Origin: Arbacia lixula | Taxonomy: Eukaryota > Echinodermata > Echinoidea > Arbacioida > Arbaciidae | Assembly (NCBI GenBank): GCA_963669155.1 | Contig: OZ022579.1 | Location: 17,039,540 to 17,103,539, forward strand | Length of the DNA stretch: 64,000 nt | Direction: 5' to 3' | In this document: positions 12,369 to 23,668 of the stretch, piece after piece | Position numbering within the stretch: position 1 is the stretch's first letter | Layout: every line of letters begins with the position of its first letter | Notes under the pieces: model-generated | The model's database searches: none | The model's input: the letters and a program-made list of their open reading frames with translations, nothing else | What the model was told of the DNA's origin: nothing | Position numbers and translations under genes: made by a program

Positions 12369-12526
12369 GGGCCCCATTGCATTAATCTTACCATTAATGG
12401 TCATCCTGCCATCAATGGTATCTTTCATGGTAACATTGCTCGATAGCAAATCAAATTCAAGGTTCCATAGAAGTTGCCATTGGTGGCAAAGTTACCATCA
12501 ATAGAAACTTTTATGCAACAGGGCCC
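12369..12526 (-). mobile_element. Family D MITE (GGGCCC ends), copy 1
   Basis: The ends GGGCCCcATTGCATtAA and TTATGCAACAGGGCCC are inverted repeats. Inside, 'ttaccatcaatgg'-type words occur several times on both strands. The central core reads AGCAAATCAAA, a one-base variant on the minus strand of the TTTGATTGGCT core in other copies. No target duplication is clear. Confidence 0.8.
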
Positions 12527-12818
12527 TCTCTCATGTTACGGGGTCCCTTTAAAAGAGGCGAAATGGCCAGTGACCTTTAATGAACTGATGCTTGGCTGTC
12601 CTCAACCCATAGATGGGAGGGGATCGTCTGCCGGGCCTGAAACCCACCTGACCAATTAAAGCGGTCTGCTCTAGAAATGACAAGAAATCTCTAACGAGGC
12701 ACAGTTCAAGAGGCTAGGCCTAAGTGGATATCCTCCTTACGAGTACACAGCTTTGTTTCAAGGAAGATGTTGCGTGTATGTGCTACTGCTAACTTCTACT
12801 ACATGTGTTACTTATTAT

Positions 12819-13095
12819 GGGAAATATACTGTATTGGGAAGACAAAAAGGCCTTCAAACATGTGATTGAGAGCAATGGTCTTAAATCCATGTATTGTCCA
12901 TTTTAGAAACTTGCTTATTTGCCCTCAAATGATCCACATTTGGATTAAGTCATAAATCTTCAAAATATTCGGCCTGAACACAACTTTCAGCAAGTTTCTA
13001 AAATGGACAATACATGAATTTAAGATCATTGGCAAGCAGATTGCTCAAGATCACTTGTTTGAAGGCTTTTTGTCTTCCCAGTACAGTATATTCCC
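12819..13095. mobile_element. Long foldback element, arms over 100 bp
   Basis: GGGAAATATACTGTATTGGG at 12819 faces its complement ending at 13095. The arms pair with small indels through 'gaagacaaaaaggccttcaaaca', 'ttaaatccatgtattgtcc' and 'tttagaaacttgc'. Only about 75 bp lie between the arms. The right end is followed by TTTAA, hinting at a TTAA target; the left flank reads TTAT. It has no ORF. The transcript would form a long hairpin. Confidence 0.85.
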
Positions 13096-13125
13096 TTTAA
13101 AGGTAAAGGGGAAATTAATGGTACA

Positions 13126-13272
13126 GGGCCCTGTTGCATAAAACCTACCACTGATGGTACCTTTGCTACCAATGGCAGCCTTGAAGAAAACCTTGACTTT
13201 GATTGGCTGTAGGCGGTGTTACCATGGTAGTTAGCATTGATGGCAGAGTTACCCTCGATGGTAGGTTTTATA
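13126..13272 (+). mobile_element. Family D MITE, copy 2 (right end degraded)
   Basis: It starts GGGCCCTGTTGCATAAAA and carries the internal core TTTGATTGGCTG at 13198-13209, then GTTACCATGGTAG and CCATCGAGGG-type words. The right end 'ggtaggttttat' diverges before the expected GCAACAGGGCCC. Confidence 0.8.
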
Positions 13273-13371
13273 TGAGATCCATAATCATGGCAGAATTATT
13301 CTGCTGTGAGCACAGGTCCCCCTTCGTGTTTTATTTCAGAATTAAAATAACAAACTCAAAATAATCTAAAT

Positions 13372-13764
13372 TGGAGGCCCGAGCCCCTCAATTGTGTGCA
13401 TTTACACACAATTGAACCAAAATTGAACCAAACTTTAACCCAAAAGGCACCAAAACTGTGCCACAATTAAACCACAAGGCCGGCCTAAATTGGAGGCCTG
13501 AGGCCCTCAACTGCGTGCGTTTACACCGAATACCGGGGCCGGCTTCGAGGCCTCCTTTCCCAACCTCGCCGCATGCGGTGCCCTACAAAGCACAGCGTCG
13601 CTTCACACGTAATTGGAGGCCCGAGGCCTTCTTTCCTTTTACACCGAGGCCGGAGGTGGTCCCAAATCGGGGTCGGCCTCGGGCCTCCTTTGCATTTACA
13701 CCAAGCTTTAGGCCGGCCTCGGGCCGGCCAGAGGCCGGCCTAAAAGCTTGGTGTAAATGGGGTC
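13372..13764. mobile_element. GGCC-rich element with terminal hairpin (family J-like)
   Basis: A GC-rich block in AT-rich surroundings, built from 'aattggaggcc(t)gagg', '(c)gttTACACc' and 'GGCCGGCCT' words. Its right 73 bases (13692-13764) form a strong hairpin with arms of about 29 bp (GCATTTACACCAAGCTTTA...) and end in GTGTAAATGGGGTC, as does the element at 37802. The left boundary is unclear. The 172-aa plus-strand ORF across it (rich in P, R and A) is an artefact of the GGCC repeats. Confidence 0.65.
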
Positions 13765-14235
13765 TAAATCAAACAAGACCAGCTAGGACCAATGACGATG
13801 GACCTATGATCTTTACTACTATTATCCCTGATTTTCAAGTTCTGGAAATCTATACACAATATACCTCAACTACTGATTGGGAGCCATGCCTTCAATTTTG
13901 CCCTGGGAGGACATTAAAACAGTCTTTTTATGAAACTGTTAATAGAAACACTGACTTACCTATTTGGACAACATGATGACCAGAGATGAGAAGCAGACAC
14001 AAGATGCCAGATGACCAGCAGATGGATTGCAACAGAGGAGTAGGGAGAAAAAAACAAATACGAATTGGTTAAAAAGAGTAGTAGTAGCAGAAGCCATTAT
14101 TTCTATTGTTCTATTGACAACATGTCTGTGACTTGTCAACCCGACAGTTCAACATATATTTGAATTTTGAATATGGAAGTTACTTTGAAGATGTTTGTTA
14201 ATTTGTTGCGAATGAGAATCAATTAAAAACCCTGA
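13765..14235. other. AT-rich non-coding stretch
   Basis: No feature is supported. It is bounded on the right by a G17 run at 14236-14252. Confidence 0.4.
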
Positions 14236-14252
14236 GGGGGGGGGGGGGGGGG
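14236..14252. repeat. Poly(G) run
   Basis: Seventeen consecutive G on the plus strand. Such runs recur across the window and are prone to polymorphism and sequencing error. Confidence 0.9.
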
Positions 14253-14476
14253 TGGAATATTGCCATTGTTGCAATATAGATTAGTATACCATTTATCCTT
14301 TAAATGAAATTTCTCTTCCACTGGTTCATGTATAAAAAATAAAAACAGCTTACATAAACATAATTATACACAAACATAAACATATATGTAGACATAACAC
14401 TGCATAAGATAAATATAGACATACACTGTAGATACAATGCTGGAACATCGTCTTTGTCCCTGTTGTCAAGTAATTA

Positions 14477-14846
14477 GCGAGCTTTCGTTTTGAGGACGGA
14501 CGGGCTCCAGTACGGTAATCCGACACCAAGATCGATCTGCGCATGCGCCACCGCCCGCTCTGGAATCCGCGCAGGGAATCGAGAACGTGAATTCTGAGAT
14601 TTCTCGTCCTCGACGAGTAGAGGACAGCAGCCAATCAGCGCCCGTACAGATGATGTAATGCAAATCGCACGTGCGACCGGCTGTTTTGTAGACAAGCTCG
14701 GTAGGGGGTGTGCCAGATAACGTCACACGCACCGTCGTTCGCGTTCTCTGTTTAGCGAAACTGCGTGTGAATTGCCGAGGACGGACGGCGAGAACAGATT
14801 GCTCACTGATCTCGTTTCCGTCCGCGGGGTTATAACGAAAGCTCCC
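14477..14846. mobile_element. CpG-rich inverted-repeat element (GAGCTTTCGTT ends)
   Basis: GCGAGCTTTCGTT at 14477 is inverted at the right as AACGAAAGCTCCC ending at 14846 (one mismatch). 'GAGGACGGACGG' follows the left end and 'GCCGAGGACGGACGG' recurs near the right. The block is far richer in CpG than its surroundings. No target duplication is clear. The overlapping minus-strand ORFs of 129, 94 and 73 aa look like by-products of GC content. It may be a transposon that carries promoter-like sequence, or a promoter that happens to have inverted ends. Confidence 0.6.
14539..14725. promoter_or_regulatory. Cluster of promoter motifs inside the CpG-rich element
   Basis: Within 190 bp lie a perfect NRF-1 palindrome GCGCATGCGC (14539-14548), a CCAAT box CAGCCAATCA (14628-14637), an octamer ATGCAAAT (14658-14665), an E-box CACGTG (14668-14673) and a CRE half-site ACGTCA (14720-14725). 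The motifs are seen directly; promoter activity is inference. No gene start is apparent next to it. Confidence 0.35.
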
Positions 14847-16620
14847 TATTGTCATTTTCTAGTAGCAGTGGTAGTAATAATCAAGCATACCAAAGTACCA
14901 ATATTAATAGCAGAGGCAGTAGTTCTCTTTATTGGCCATAATAAGACACACAAAACCATAAAGAGTAGTTTGTATTACCCCAAAGGATTTGAAGATTTGT
15001 ATTATTGTTATTTACATGTTGTTGCTTAACATCTGAACCAAATCATCCATACGTGAGAAAGAGATGGAGAGAAACCACCTTTACTCTGACTGCTTACAAA
15101 CAGCAAACCTTCACTCGATGTACTACAACAGGTGCATCTCTGTGACTGCACAAGTTATAAAGTATCACAGCACTTATTGTCATCAATCACCAATATCGGA
15201 GGACTTTATGAAGCTAAATTTCTATGGAAACAGCTGTACAAGTAATGCTAGAGCCATTTGGTATCACCATTCATTTGATTGTTATATTTTACAGATAAAT
15301 TTTTTATTATTATTATTATTATTATTATTTTTTTTTTTTTTGGGGGGGGTCATTGTTTCTTTTTCTCTCATGTGAATATAAAAAGAATCTCTTATACTGC
15401 ACAGAAGATTTGACAGGGTTTAACTTGGTAGAAGAAGACTTTGTCTATATGATTCTGTCATGATTGATATGTCTTTTGATGTTAAATTGCTTGTGAGGCC
15501 CATCTCACACACAAAATATTATAATGTCAAATGTGACCTTTGTATACTCTTCTGTCTTATATAAATCCACATGTAAGAGCGTGTTTATATCCAAATCAGC
15601 ATTTACAAATGCTGTGACCAATGTATTGAGTTGGCTAACATCATTTTGTTGATTGACGTCTGCAGGAGAGATCAATTGAGTTCAATGTATTCTTATGTGA
15701 TGTAAGTCCTTTTATCACTCCCCGCCCAAATAATGTTTCCACGTTAATGACCACTTTCCAGAAGCCAAATTACTCTCAATGTTATTGGTGGGGGGGGGGG
15801 GGGGGTTATGCATCCAAGAAACTGACCTTCTGTATGAAATTCACAATAGTCTTTTACCTAGACAGAAAGAGTATATATTCAGAGGGCTCAGAGAGTTTGA
15901 GGCAGTTATTTCACAAGTTATATTTCAGGAGTTTCAACAGGTACAGATAGATTCTGAGTTTGAGATTCATCAGATAGATTCATCATCAGAGAGTTATTCT
16001 TCAGAGTTGTTTTAGTATTAAATGTACTACAACATAATGTACCTCGTTTCAACGAGTCCTCCTTCAATTTCAACTCAGAATTATCATATAGTTGATCCCG
16101 GTAACTACAACCCAGTACACAACAGTATGATCAACCTAGCGCTACAAGTCTTGAACTTCACTGTTTGCATTTATCCGCCAATATCCATTTTTAAGTGCTG
16201 ATTCAGGCTTCTAAATGCAAATCAATGCATCCAGATGTCAAAGTATTGCATTTCATTCAAATCAAATCAAATCCACAATGGCATTCCGAAGACTGACTTG
16301 CTGCAGCTTACAATCAATTAAATTGATTGAGAATCATCACACATCATTTTTTCCTAACTTGTAATTCTAAGAAAGCAAGGTATATCAGCATGCTCTTATA
16401 TTAGAGGGGTATCTTGATGGATGACATCACCCACAAGTCACAAAGAAGAGAGAAAAATCAGATGGTTGTTCCCCAGGACTTTCCCTTCTGGATCAGTTCT
16501 TCTGGTGAAGACAGCCGTGAGTGACGTCTCACCCATCTCTGACTGAATCCCCTGTCACACAAGATAGAGAGCTGAAAGCCTGTTGGTGTATGTGGTTGAA
16601 TGTTTCAGTGACAGCAAGTT
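14847..16620. other. AT-rich stretch with (TTA)n and poly(G)
   Basis: It contains (TTA)n followed by T and G runs at 15300-15350, and a G16 run at 15790-15805. Overlapping short ORFs at 15747-16015 (one ending SSSESYSSE) have no recognisable domain. I see no gene. Confidence 0.4.
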
Positions 16621-16624
16621 ACCA

Positions 16625-17055
16625 GAAGTAATGAAGATTGAAATTGAAATGTCTACTTTCTCACAGAAGAAGAGGGAATCTTCCTGAAAAACTCCCTTGA
16701 AGAAAAGTAATGAGTACTGAGATTAATGCCACTTTCAAACTTGTGGGGAAGAAATGTCCACGAGAACTCTTTGAAATTGAGCTACTTTCTCACAGAAGGA
16801 GAGGAAATGTTCGAGAAAATTCCCTCTTTATAAATTAATTAGCATAAATCTTCGCGAAATCTCTTTGCGTGGTAAGTAATGAAGATAAGAAGCAAACTAC
16901 CTTCTTACTCGCCTGGAGGAAAACTTTACAATAAATCTTTGCACGATAAGTAATGAAGATAAAAATTAAGCATTTTTCACACACCAGGAGGAAGTCCCCA
17001 TGATAAATCTCTTCATAATAACCATCTGCGCAGTAAGTACTGAAGATCGCATGCA
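16625..17055. repeat. Degenerate tandem repeat, 'aagtaatgaagat' family
   Basis: '(aa)gtaatgaagat' or 'agtactgaagat' recurs at about 16628, 16708, 16876, 16950 and 17034, each followed or preceded by 'ctttctcacagaag.aga', 'ccaggaggaa' and 'ataaatct(c)ttcg' words. This is an old multi-unit duplication with irregular periods of about 75-170 bp. Confidence 0.6.
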
Positions 17056-17111
17056 CTGGAGCAAAAGCCATTCCGCATTCCCAGTGACAGGATTTCATCA
17101 CAAACATAGTA

Positions 17112-17340
17112 TACACTACAGCTCAAAGGGATTGGCATAGGGAAAGAGAAAGGGAAGAAAGGGAAGGAGCCACAGTTTTAAACCGCGGTATATTTTGTCC
17201 AGTTCAGCATGCAACATGCTGCTTTTTAGGCTTACGCATCGTGTTTCATGCTGAACTGGACAAAATATACCACGATTCAAAACTGCGGCCCCTTCCCTTT
17301 CTTCCCTTTCCCTATGCCAATTCCTTTGAGCTGTAGTGTA
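17112..17340. mobile_element. Family F palindromic MITE, copy 2 (complete)
   Basis: TACACTACAGCTCAAAGG at the left and CCTTTGAGCTGTAGTGTA at the right are perfect inverted ends with TA on both sides. The arms pair almost continuously over more than 100 bp, closing near 17215-17235. This is the best-preserved copy in the window. The 139-aa minus-strand ORF running through it is a shadow of the palindrome. Confidence 0.9.
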
Positions 17341-17697
17341 TGTGCACCATCTCAACTCTCTGAGGAGCATTCCTTGCCTGTGCATGAATATAATGCTGAT
17401 ATCATTCACATAACCATTCACCCATTTATACTCGTGGATGGAGAGCAGGCAAGGTGGATTAAGCATCTTGCTGGAGGTATGTCTACTGTATACACTCCTG
17501 TCTTTAGAGACATACAGTACATGTGACCATTGCATCTAATGTATTTGATGTTTGATGTTTTCGCCGTCTGTGGAAGCGTACGTGTAGTTTATTTGTCTCC
17601 ATGCTCTCCATAGCCCAGAATCTAGGTTAATCTAGAAAATTCCAGAGCCTAACTGACACAATCATAAAGGGCTAAATACACAAAGAATATTTAGATT

Positions 17698-17910
17698 TAG
17701 CCCACGGTTTATGCAAATTCCATGGCATACAACCACATACGTGTGCTAGATTAATAGCGTGTACACTTCATAAACGGTCCAATGATGAATATGCCTATTT
17801 GGCCATGGTTGATGCAAATTCCATGACATATAACCACATATGTGTGCTAGATTAATAGCATGTACACTTTAAGAAAGGGCCAATGATGAATGTGCCTATT
17901 TGGTGAAATG
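17698..17910. repeat. Two-unit tandem duplication, period 101 bp
   Basis: 'atgcaaattccatg.cata' starts at 17711 and again at 17812. The rest of the unit ('aaccacata.gtgtgctagattaatagc.tgtacact' and 'aatgatgaat.tgcctatttgg') matches closely, so this duplication is relatively young. Confidence 0.85.
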
Positions 17911-18159
17911 GAGCTAAATTTCACTATTGTTACTGTGGTTTAGGCCACAATTTAATCATATTATCATGTATCAAAATTGATGAATAAACAAAGTAAATAT
18001 AAGAAATCTTATTACATCAGGAGTAGAACAAGAAGGAAACTAATAACGTGAACCCAATTCCGCACTTAATTATTTTTCAGTTTTTAATTATTATGCCACA
18101 TATAGTACATAATTTACATTTACACAGATGAATTACAACCATGTTTAGATATGTTTTTC

Positions 18160-18312
18160 TAACTTATTGTTCATTGTTTATTGTGTATATGTGTCTATAA
18201 TATTACTAGATATTGTTGTGTTATTGTGCTGGTGGAAAGCAAATTTCCATGATTTTGGACTGAATAAATATCTTGTATATCTTGTATGTATCTAGTATAT
18301 ATCTTATATATT
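18160..18312 (+). mobile_element. Probable LINE 3' end with TCTTGTA tail
   Basis: 'ggtggaaagcaaatttccatgattttggactgAATAAAtatcttgtatatcttgtatgta' has the form of 3' ends of non-LTR retrotransposons: a short conserved 3' segment, then AATAAA and a microsatellite-like tail (TCTTGTATA). No coding part is present upstream, so it would be a 5'-truncated insertion. Assignment to a clade is not possible by eye. Confidence 0.4.
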
Positions 18313-18771
18313 ACTTTTAAATAACGAGTGGTGTAAACCATAGTAACTTGCGTGAATTAAGCACCATACGCCAAAAGCGTAGATTTGTTGTTGGGCCTTT
18401 TAGAAGCATACATGCTAAATGAAGCTATTTTTTTTTGCTTATATGCCACAAAATTTGCTTAAAATGTGGTTAAAAGCTAAAACTCCTTTGTGAATTCAAG
18501 CCTATGAGATTGATGATGAGAGAAATAATAAAACACAGCTGCAACAAATTCATTGTGCATATACATGCATGCTCAATTATCAAGTTCTGAATAATTCAAT
18601 GCCAACAGTGGTAATAGGGGAGTATTTTGTGAAGATGCATGCGTTGCTCTCCCAAAGCAAGGCATCGCTCAAACGCTCATCAGGAAGGACGAGATAAAAA
18701 GAGCAAGTGTAAGATGAGGTAAGTGAGGCGATCATGAGGAACTCAAGGAGGATGTTGGCATTGGGTTTGGC

Positions 18772-18774
<3 letters not shown>

Positions 18775-18818
<44 letters not shown>
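18775..18818. repeat. (GA)n microsatellite
   Basis: About 22 uninterrupted GA units. Confidence 0.95.
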
Positions 18819-18821
<3 letters not shown>

Positions 18822-19212
18822 GGAAGAAGATTCTGATGTCATCGCACTGTATGAAGTGCACTTTATGAAAGATGAAAGTACATTTGCTATTCTTCAAAAG
18901 GACGGGAAAAATAAAACATGCTCAAACTGGTTAGGTTCTTTGTCATGCTCATCACCGTTGTTCTCTCTCCCTCCCTTCCTAATTTCTCTTCTACATGGGC
19001 TCCTCTATTTAGTATCTTTGTCATACAGGTGTATCACCTCTCTGCCCCCCCCCCTCCAACACACACACATCTCACACTCCTTTCTCTCTCATTTATTTTC
19101 TCTCCACATTCAAGCTATATTTTACTCATCCACTTAGCTCACATTCCTGTCTTATCTTGTTCGTATATCTCGTCTTTCTAGATTCAGTTTGCTACTTATT
19201 ATCCCTGTATTG

Positions 19213-19338
19213 CCTCCCTTCCTTTCTCTTTCTCTCTCTCCCTCTCTCTCCCTCCCTCCCTTCCTCCCTCCCTCCCTCCCTTCCTCCCTCCCTCCCTCCC
19301 TTCCTCCCTCCCTCCCTCCCTCCCTCCCTCCCTCCCTC

Positions 19339-19391
<53 letters not shown>

Positions 19392-19412
19392 TCCCCTCCC
19401 TCTCTCCTTCTA
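19213..19412. repeat. (CCTT)n/(CCCT)n and (CT)n microsatellite
   Basis: A polypyrimidine tract in which (CCCTTCCTCCCTCC) blocks repeat regularly and then give way to a pure (CT)n run from about 19341. ORFs rich in S, L and P (plus) or G, R and E (minus) are shadows. Confidence 0.95.
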
Positions 19413-20600
19413 ATTTTCTCTCCCCATTAAAGTCTCTACACATCAAGCTCATATTCCTTCATTATCCTCAAACATATATCCCTCCCTTTTTTTTTTACTT
19501 GTCGCAATTTTATATTCCTGTTCCCCCGCTCCCCCCCTACCATATTCACACACAAATGCACTCTCACACACTCATACACATACATTGTAGAACAGTGAAT
19601 GCACACCTTTAAGCACTGTCTACTGATCTAATATCCATTTTTTTTTTATAAGTGGAATATAATAATTCACACATTGTGATCTTTCACACAGCACTTTTTA
19701 GTGCAGTAATGCACACATAAACCATGGACTGCACTGCCTCCCCCAGGCCTACTGTTTCCCACCCTAATGGCGTACAGGGAAGGTGACAAGGGCTCAAATT
19801 GCTTTTGACACTCTTGATCAGCTCAGAGCATCTTCGGTCTCTGTCTCCCGCATCATCAACACTCATACTCCGTGTCATGAGGATCGCACCACGCACTGGG
19901 TGTCTAGCCTTCTAATATGGCAATCACTTTGTCATCTAACAAATAGTTCTATTGTATCACAAAGAATGAATAATGAATAACATATATAATGTAAAATGTA
20001 ACAAGTTTGCAACAGTGAACATTTGATAAACATTTGTGTAGCAGCAAACTGTATGTGCATATAATCACCGTGTTCCTTCTAACGTTTTATATATATATAT
20101 ATATATATGGGACGTTTATGATTCTGACATTAATGATTATCACTTTAATAACAATATAAAGAAAAATCACAATAATGACACTGCTATTGCACATTACAGT
20201 ATATAGTATTCATTACATTTGTGTGATGTTTCAATGCTACTGTATCAAAATGTACTTCAGTTAACCAGGCATAATCTAAATGTCACATAGATTTCACATA
20301 CTCAAATGTTAATCCTTATTTCAATATAAAATGGGTATAAATATCAATCTATCTCAATATTATTTCATATCACCCTCTTAATGCCTGTATGATACCTTTT
20401 GAAGTGGGGTACTTCACATACATAGAGTGTGCCTCTTCTAAACACTGGACCTCTATTTAACATCCTATCTGAGGGACGTCCTCTCTACAATTACAGTATT
20501 CAAATGTTACAAAATACCATATCTTGTTCCACAGCCCCATCAAAATGCAATATCAGCCTTATTCATCCAATTAATACCTTTACAGAGCTGCTAACTTCTA
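19413..20600. other. AT-rich non-coding stretch with (AT)n
   Basis: It holds a poly(T) patch at 19640-19650 and an (AT)n run at 20087-20108. I see no gene. Confidence 0.4.
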
Positions 20601-20603
20601 TCG

Positions 20604-20950
20604 GTGGTGGTGATTTCTGGGGATAGCGTGGGTTCAGGTGCTGCCATCTGTGCCAGCAGTAAGGTGTCGCAGGCTCATCTATTGCCCATGCCTCCTCGGT
20701 CTCTGTCCTCGCACCCCACGGCCCATCGTAAACATACTCGGGTCACACTTGAGCGGGCGCGAGGCGACCCAACACGCCTCCACAAATGACGCATCGGATC
20801 GCTTCGCTCCGTCCCGGGGGAGGCGCAAAATTTGGGGCGTTATTGCCACTTTGTCACGGAGACCTACACACCGAGGAGGGTGCATGGAGGTCGGCGAGAA
20901 TGGACGAGTGGTCAGATATGACGCACTGCGCATAATACTGAAAGCTTGAT
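20604..20950. other. CpG-rich patch of unknown nature
   Basis: A block of about 345 bp rich in GC and CpG (gagcgggcgcgaggcgaccc; tcgcttcgctccgtcccggg) in AT-rich surroundings. ORFs of 103 aa (plus) and 84 aa (minus) overlap each other, as expected from composition alone. I find neither inverted ends nor a recognisable domain. It could be an unmethylated regulatory island, a degraded exon or a transposon fragment. Confidence 0.4.
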
Positions 20951-21410
20951 TAGGTAAAGCGGGAGTCTCCTGGTGCAGTACCAGTCTACATTTTTGATGA
21001 TTTTCCTAATTTCTGAATTTGCCATTTTTCAGCAAAGCAAGTATGTGCATTTTGCTTTCACACATGACCTGAGGTGATCTCACGGAAGCATCTTTTATTT
21101 TCCCCCTTCTTTCTCTCTCTCTCTCTCTCTCTGTTTCTCATTCTCGAGCTATCTCTCTCTTACTCTTTTCTGTATTCTCCACAAGTTTACCCTCCTTCCT
21201 TCTTTCTTGTGGGTATCATAGTGTAGACCAGCGCAAGATTTAATGCGCCCATGACTGCCAATATCGTTCTTCTTTTACCTCTCGTGAGCCATTGGAGCAT
21301 ATTTGCACAAGTAATTCCTATAAATCAGCATTTTTTTCTGGTACAGGTGAAGAAAGGGCCTACAAAATCTAGCACTGTTTACTTGCTCACTTCATGCCAA
21401 TAACCCATTA

Positions 21411-21612
21411 TTGTAATGTGTTTACAGCTTTCCCCTTACTGCGTGGTAACACGTTATTACAGTATATTCACCTGTATTTGGCAATTCAATTTCAATGGAT
21501 GGAACGCACTCTGAATCTGTTGCTACTTGGACAAACCTTGGACAAGCTTTCGGGTTCAAATTAGTAACACATTGTATAACAGACATAAATAAAATTTGCA
21601 TACATGACAAAA
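21411..21612 (-). mobile_element. Fragment related to TTAA element B interior
   Basis: 'attgtaatgtgtttacagctttccccttactgcgtggtaa' and 'ttcaatttcaatggatggaacgcactctgaatct' match, in reverse, the interior of the element at 35241-35787. The terminal repeats are missing here. A third related segment is at 45140-45340. Confidence 0.65.
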
Positions 21613-23068
21613 ATGGTATTAAAATCCAGCATACTAATAGAACGACAGGCGGATTAACATACAGCTGCTTTCATACCCTTCCTCCTTTACATACACAACT
21701 CTTAGCGCGATCCAAGAAACAAACAACCCCCTCTGCCTGAGGCGCCCCTCAGAGATAACTCTCATGGAGGTACTGGCTTACACTGGTTCTGCATCACTGG
21801 AGGCGGTTTCATTTCCTCGCTCATAAAACATGTATGGATTGAAATCAGTTTTGCTCTGCTAGTCTACCATGACCTAGGTAAAAGGTTCTTGGAGATTTCT
21901 TACGAGATGTGGGTGCAAGGGGTGGGGAGTGGGGTGGGGAAGGGCACTGGGGAAGGGGTACGGAATGGGGGAACACAGAAAGGCAGCACTCAAAATACAA
22001 AGGGTAAATTTGAATTGAGCCCCCCCCCCTCAAAAAAAAAAATTATGAAGGCTTTTACAAAAAGCGGGGGAGGGGGGGGGGGGCTATTTTGGTGAGGGAC
22101 AAAAAAACAAAAACAAGAGCCCTTTTTTCACTAAAATTAAGTCGAGGCCTGGTTGGGCTATGTGGGAGGACCTCATCATCACAAACAATTTATTTTCTAT
22201 ATTGATACCTTGATAGTTATCAAGAGGCTATTATGTTCAGGGTCAAAATGTAATTAAAAGAGACCTCGATCAGTGTCTACTGATAATGTGTCCAATGATA
22301 GAATGTAGCGATTTAAGTTACGCTTTGGGAATGCACAGAAAGGTATCATCTCCAAACTTAAAGCCTTCTAGAGCGTGTAATCTTAATCAGCACAAATTTT
22401 CTGGGAAGAAATGAGAATATTTTAGATCTGGGAATCTGTAATTATCACCCAGTTATAGACTACACTAATAAAGATACAAATGACTTTCAAATTGCTTGGG
22501 AAATCATGCTGAATGTCAGGTTTTTCTTTTATATATTTGTGTGCAAATAGCACACAGTAACACAGGATTTTTTGTTTTCTTACCATGCTCAGAACCAATC
22601 CTGTTCAGGCCACTGCATGAATAACTCATCTACTACCACTTACATGTACCGGTATACATTTTACTTTTCAAGTTACAAATCATTTTTTTTCTACGGATCA
22701 ATGAAGCAGAGCTAAGCCTTTCTTGATCCTCCTCTTAAAGGATCCATGCCCTAGATATCATTTTGAATTCGCGAATATATCTGTTTTAATATGACAGATG
22801 TATTTCCAGAAAATTTAAATAATTGCCCCACTTCTTCAGATGAAGCTGTATAACTATGCAGTTGTTTTTTTATGTACACTCTTGATTCTTGGTCTAAAAA
22901 GATGTAGATTTCCATTTACTATTGTACATAGTACTTTCTAACTTTCTATGTCATAGATCTGCAATTGATAATTGATACTTGGTCGTGTATCTGTGACATA
23001 TCCAGAACTTTCACTGTGTAACTGTGTCTCATATGAATTGCTTCTGTACAGGATGTGTCCATATTATT
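21613..23068. other. Non-coding stretch with poly(C)/(G) runs
   Basis: A G-rich run (gtggggagtggggtggg) lies at about 21917-21970, poly(C) at 22021-22030 and poly(G) at about 22070-22083. No gene is supported. Confidence 0.4.
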
Positions 23069-23229
23069 GGGCCCTGTTGCATAAAACTTAACATTGATGA
23101 TAACTTTGCTTCCAATGGCAACTTCTATCAAAGCCATGAATTTGATTGGCTATCGATATGTATTACCACGGTAGTTACCATTGATGGCAGAGTTTACCAT
23201 GAATGGTAATTTTTTATGCAACAGGGCCC
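23069..23229 (+). mobile_element. Family D MITE, copy 3 (complete)
   Basis: GGGCCCTGTTGCATAAAA begins the element and TTATGCAACAGGGCCC ends it. The central core TTTGATTGGC lies at 23141-23150. ATTGATGGTAA-type and GGTAGTTACCATTGATGG words are repeated on both arms. No convincing target duplication is visible (left flank ATATTATT, right flank TGGTGGGA). Confidence 0.9.
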
Positions 23230-23515
23230 TGGTGGGAAAAGGCAACACAAACCACTAAGGAGTTAAGCCACCGATTAAGCCTCTGATGGACTTTCAGAAA
23301 TGCCTTGTAAAATACAAATGACGATATATGAGACTGCCACTACTGGACTCTAGCCTATAAACCTAGATTTCAGCTTAAGTCACCACCTTGCACAGTTTAA
23401 AAGGTCAGGTGTCATCAGCTAGTTTCTATAGCAAAAACACACCATAATTCCAGAAAAGCACACTGCTCAGTCAAAGTTTTGTTCATATGCAAACCAAGGT
23501 AAAACCTTCAAGAAT

Positions 23516-23668
23516 TATATATATATATTTTTTAAATTTGTTTATTTTACTTCATTTTATTTTATTTTTCATTTTATTTACTTATTTATTTTTATTTTTA
23601 TTTTATTTTGTTTTTCATTTATTATTATTATTATTTTTTATTTATTTATTTTTTTTGGGGGGGGGGGA
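23516..23668. repeat. Low-complexity T-rich tract with terminal poly(G)
   Basis: It is built of TTTA, ATTTT and ATT words and ends in a T run followed by about ten G. The 82-aa ORF rich in F and L is a shadow. Confidence 0.9.

Noticed and set aside
13458..13976. 172-aa plus-strand ORF rich in P, R and A
   Set aside because: It spans a GGCC-rich repeat element and its hairpin, then runs into unrelated AT-rich DNA.
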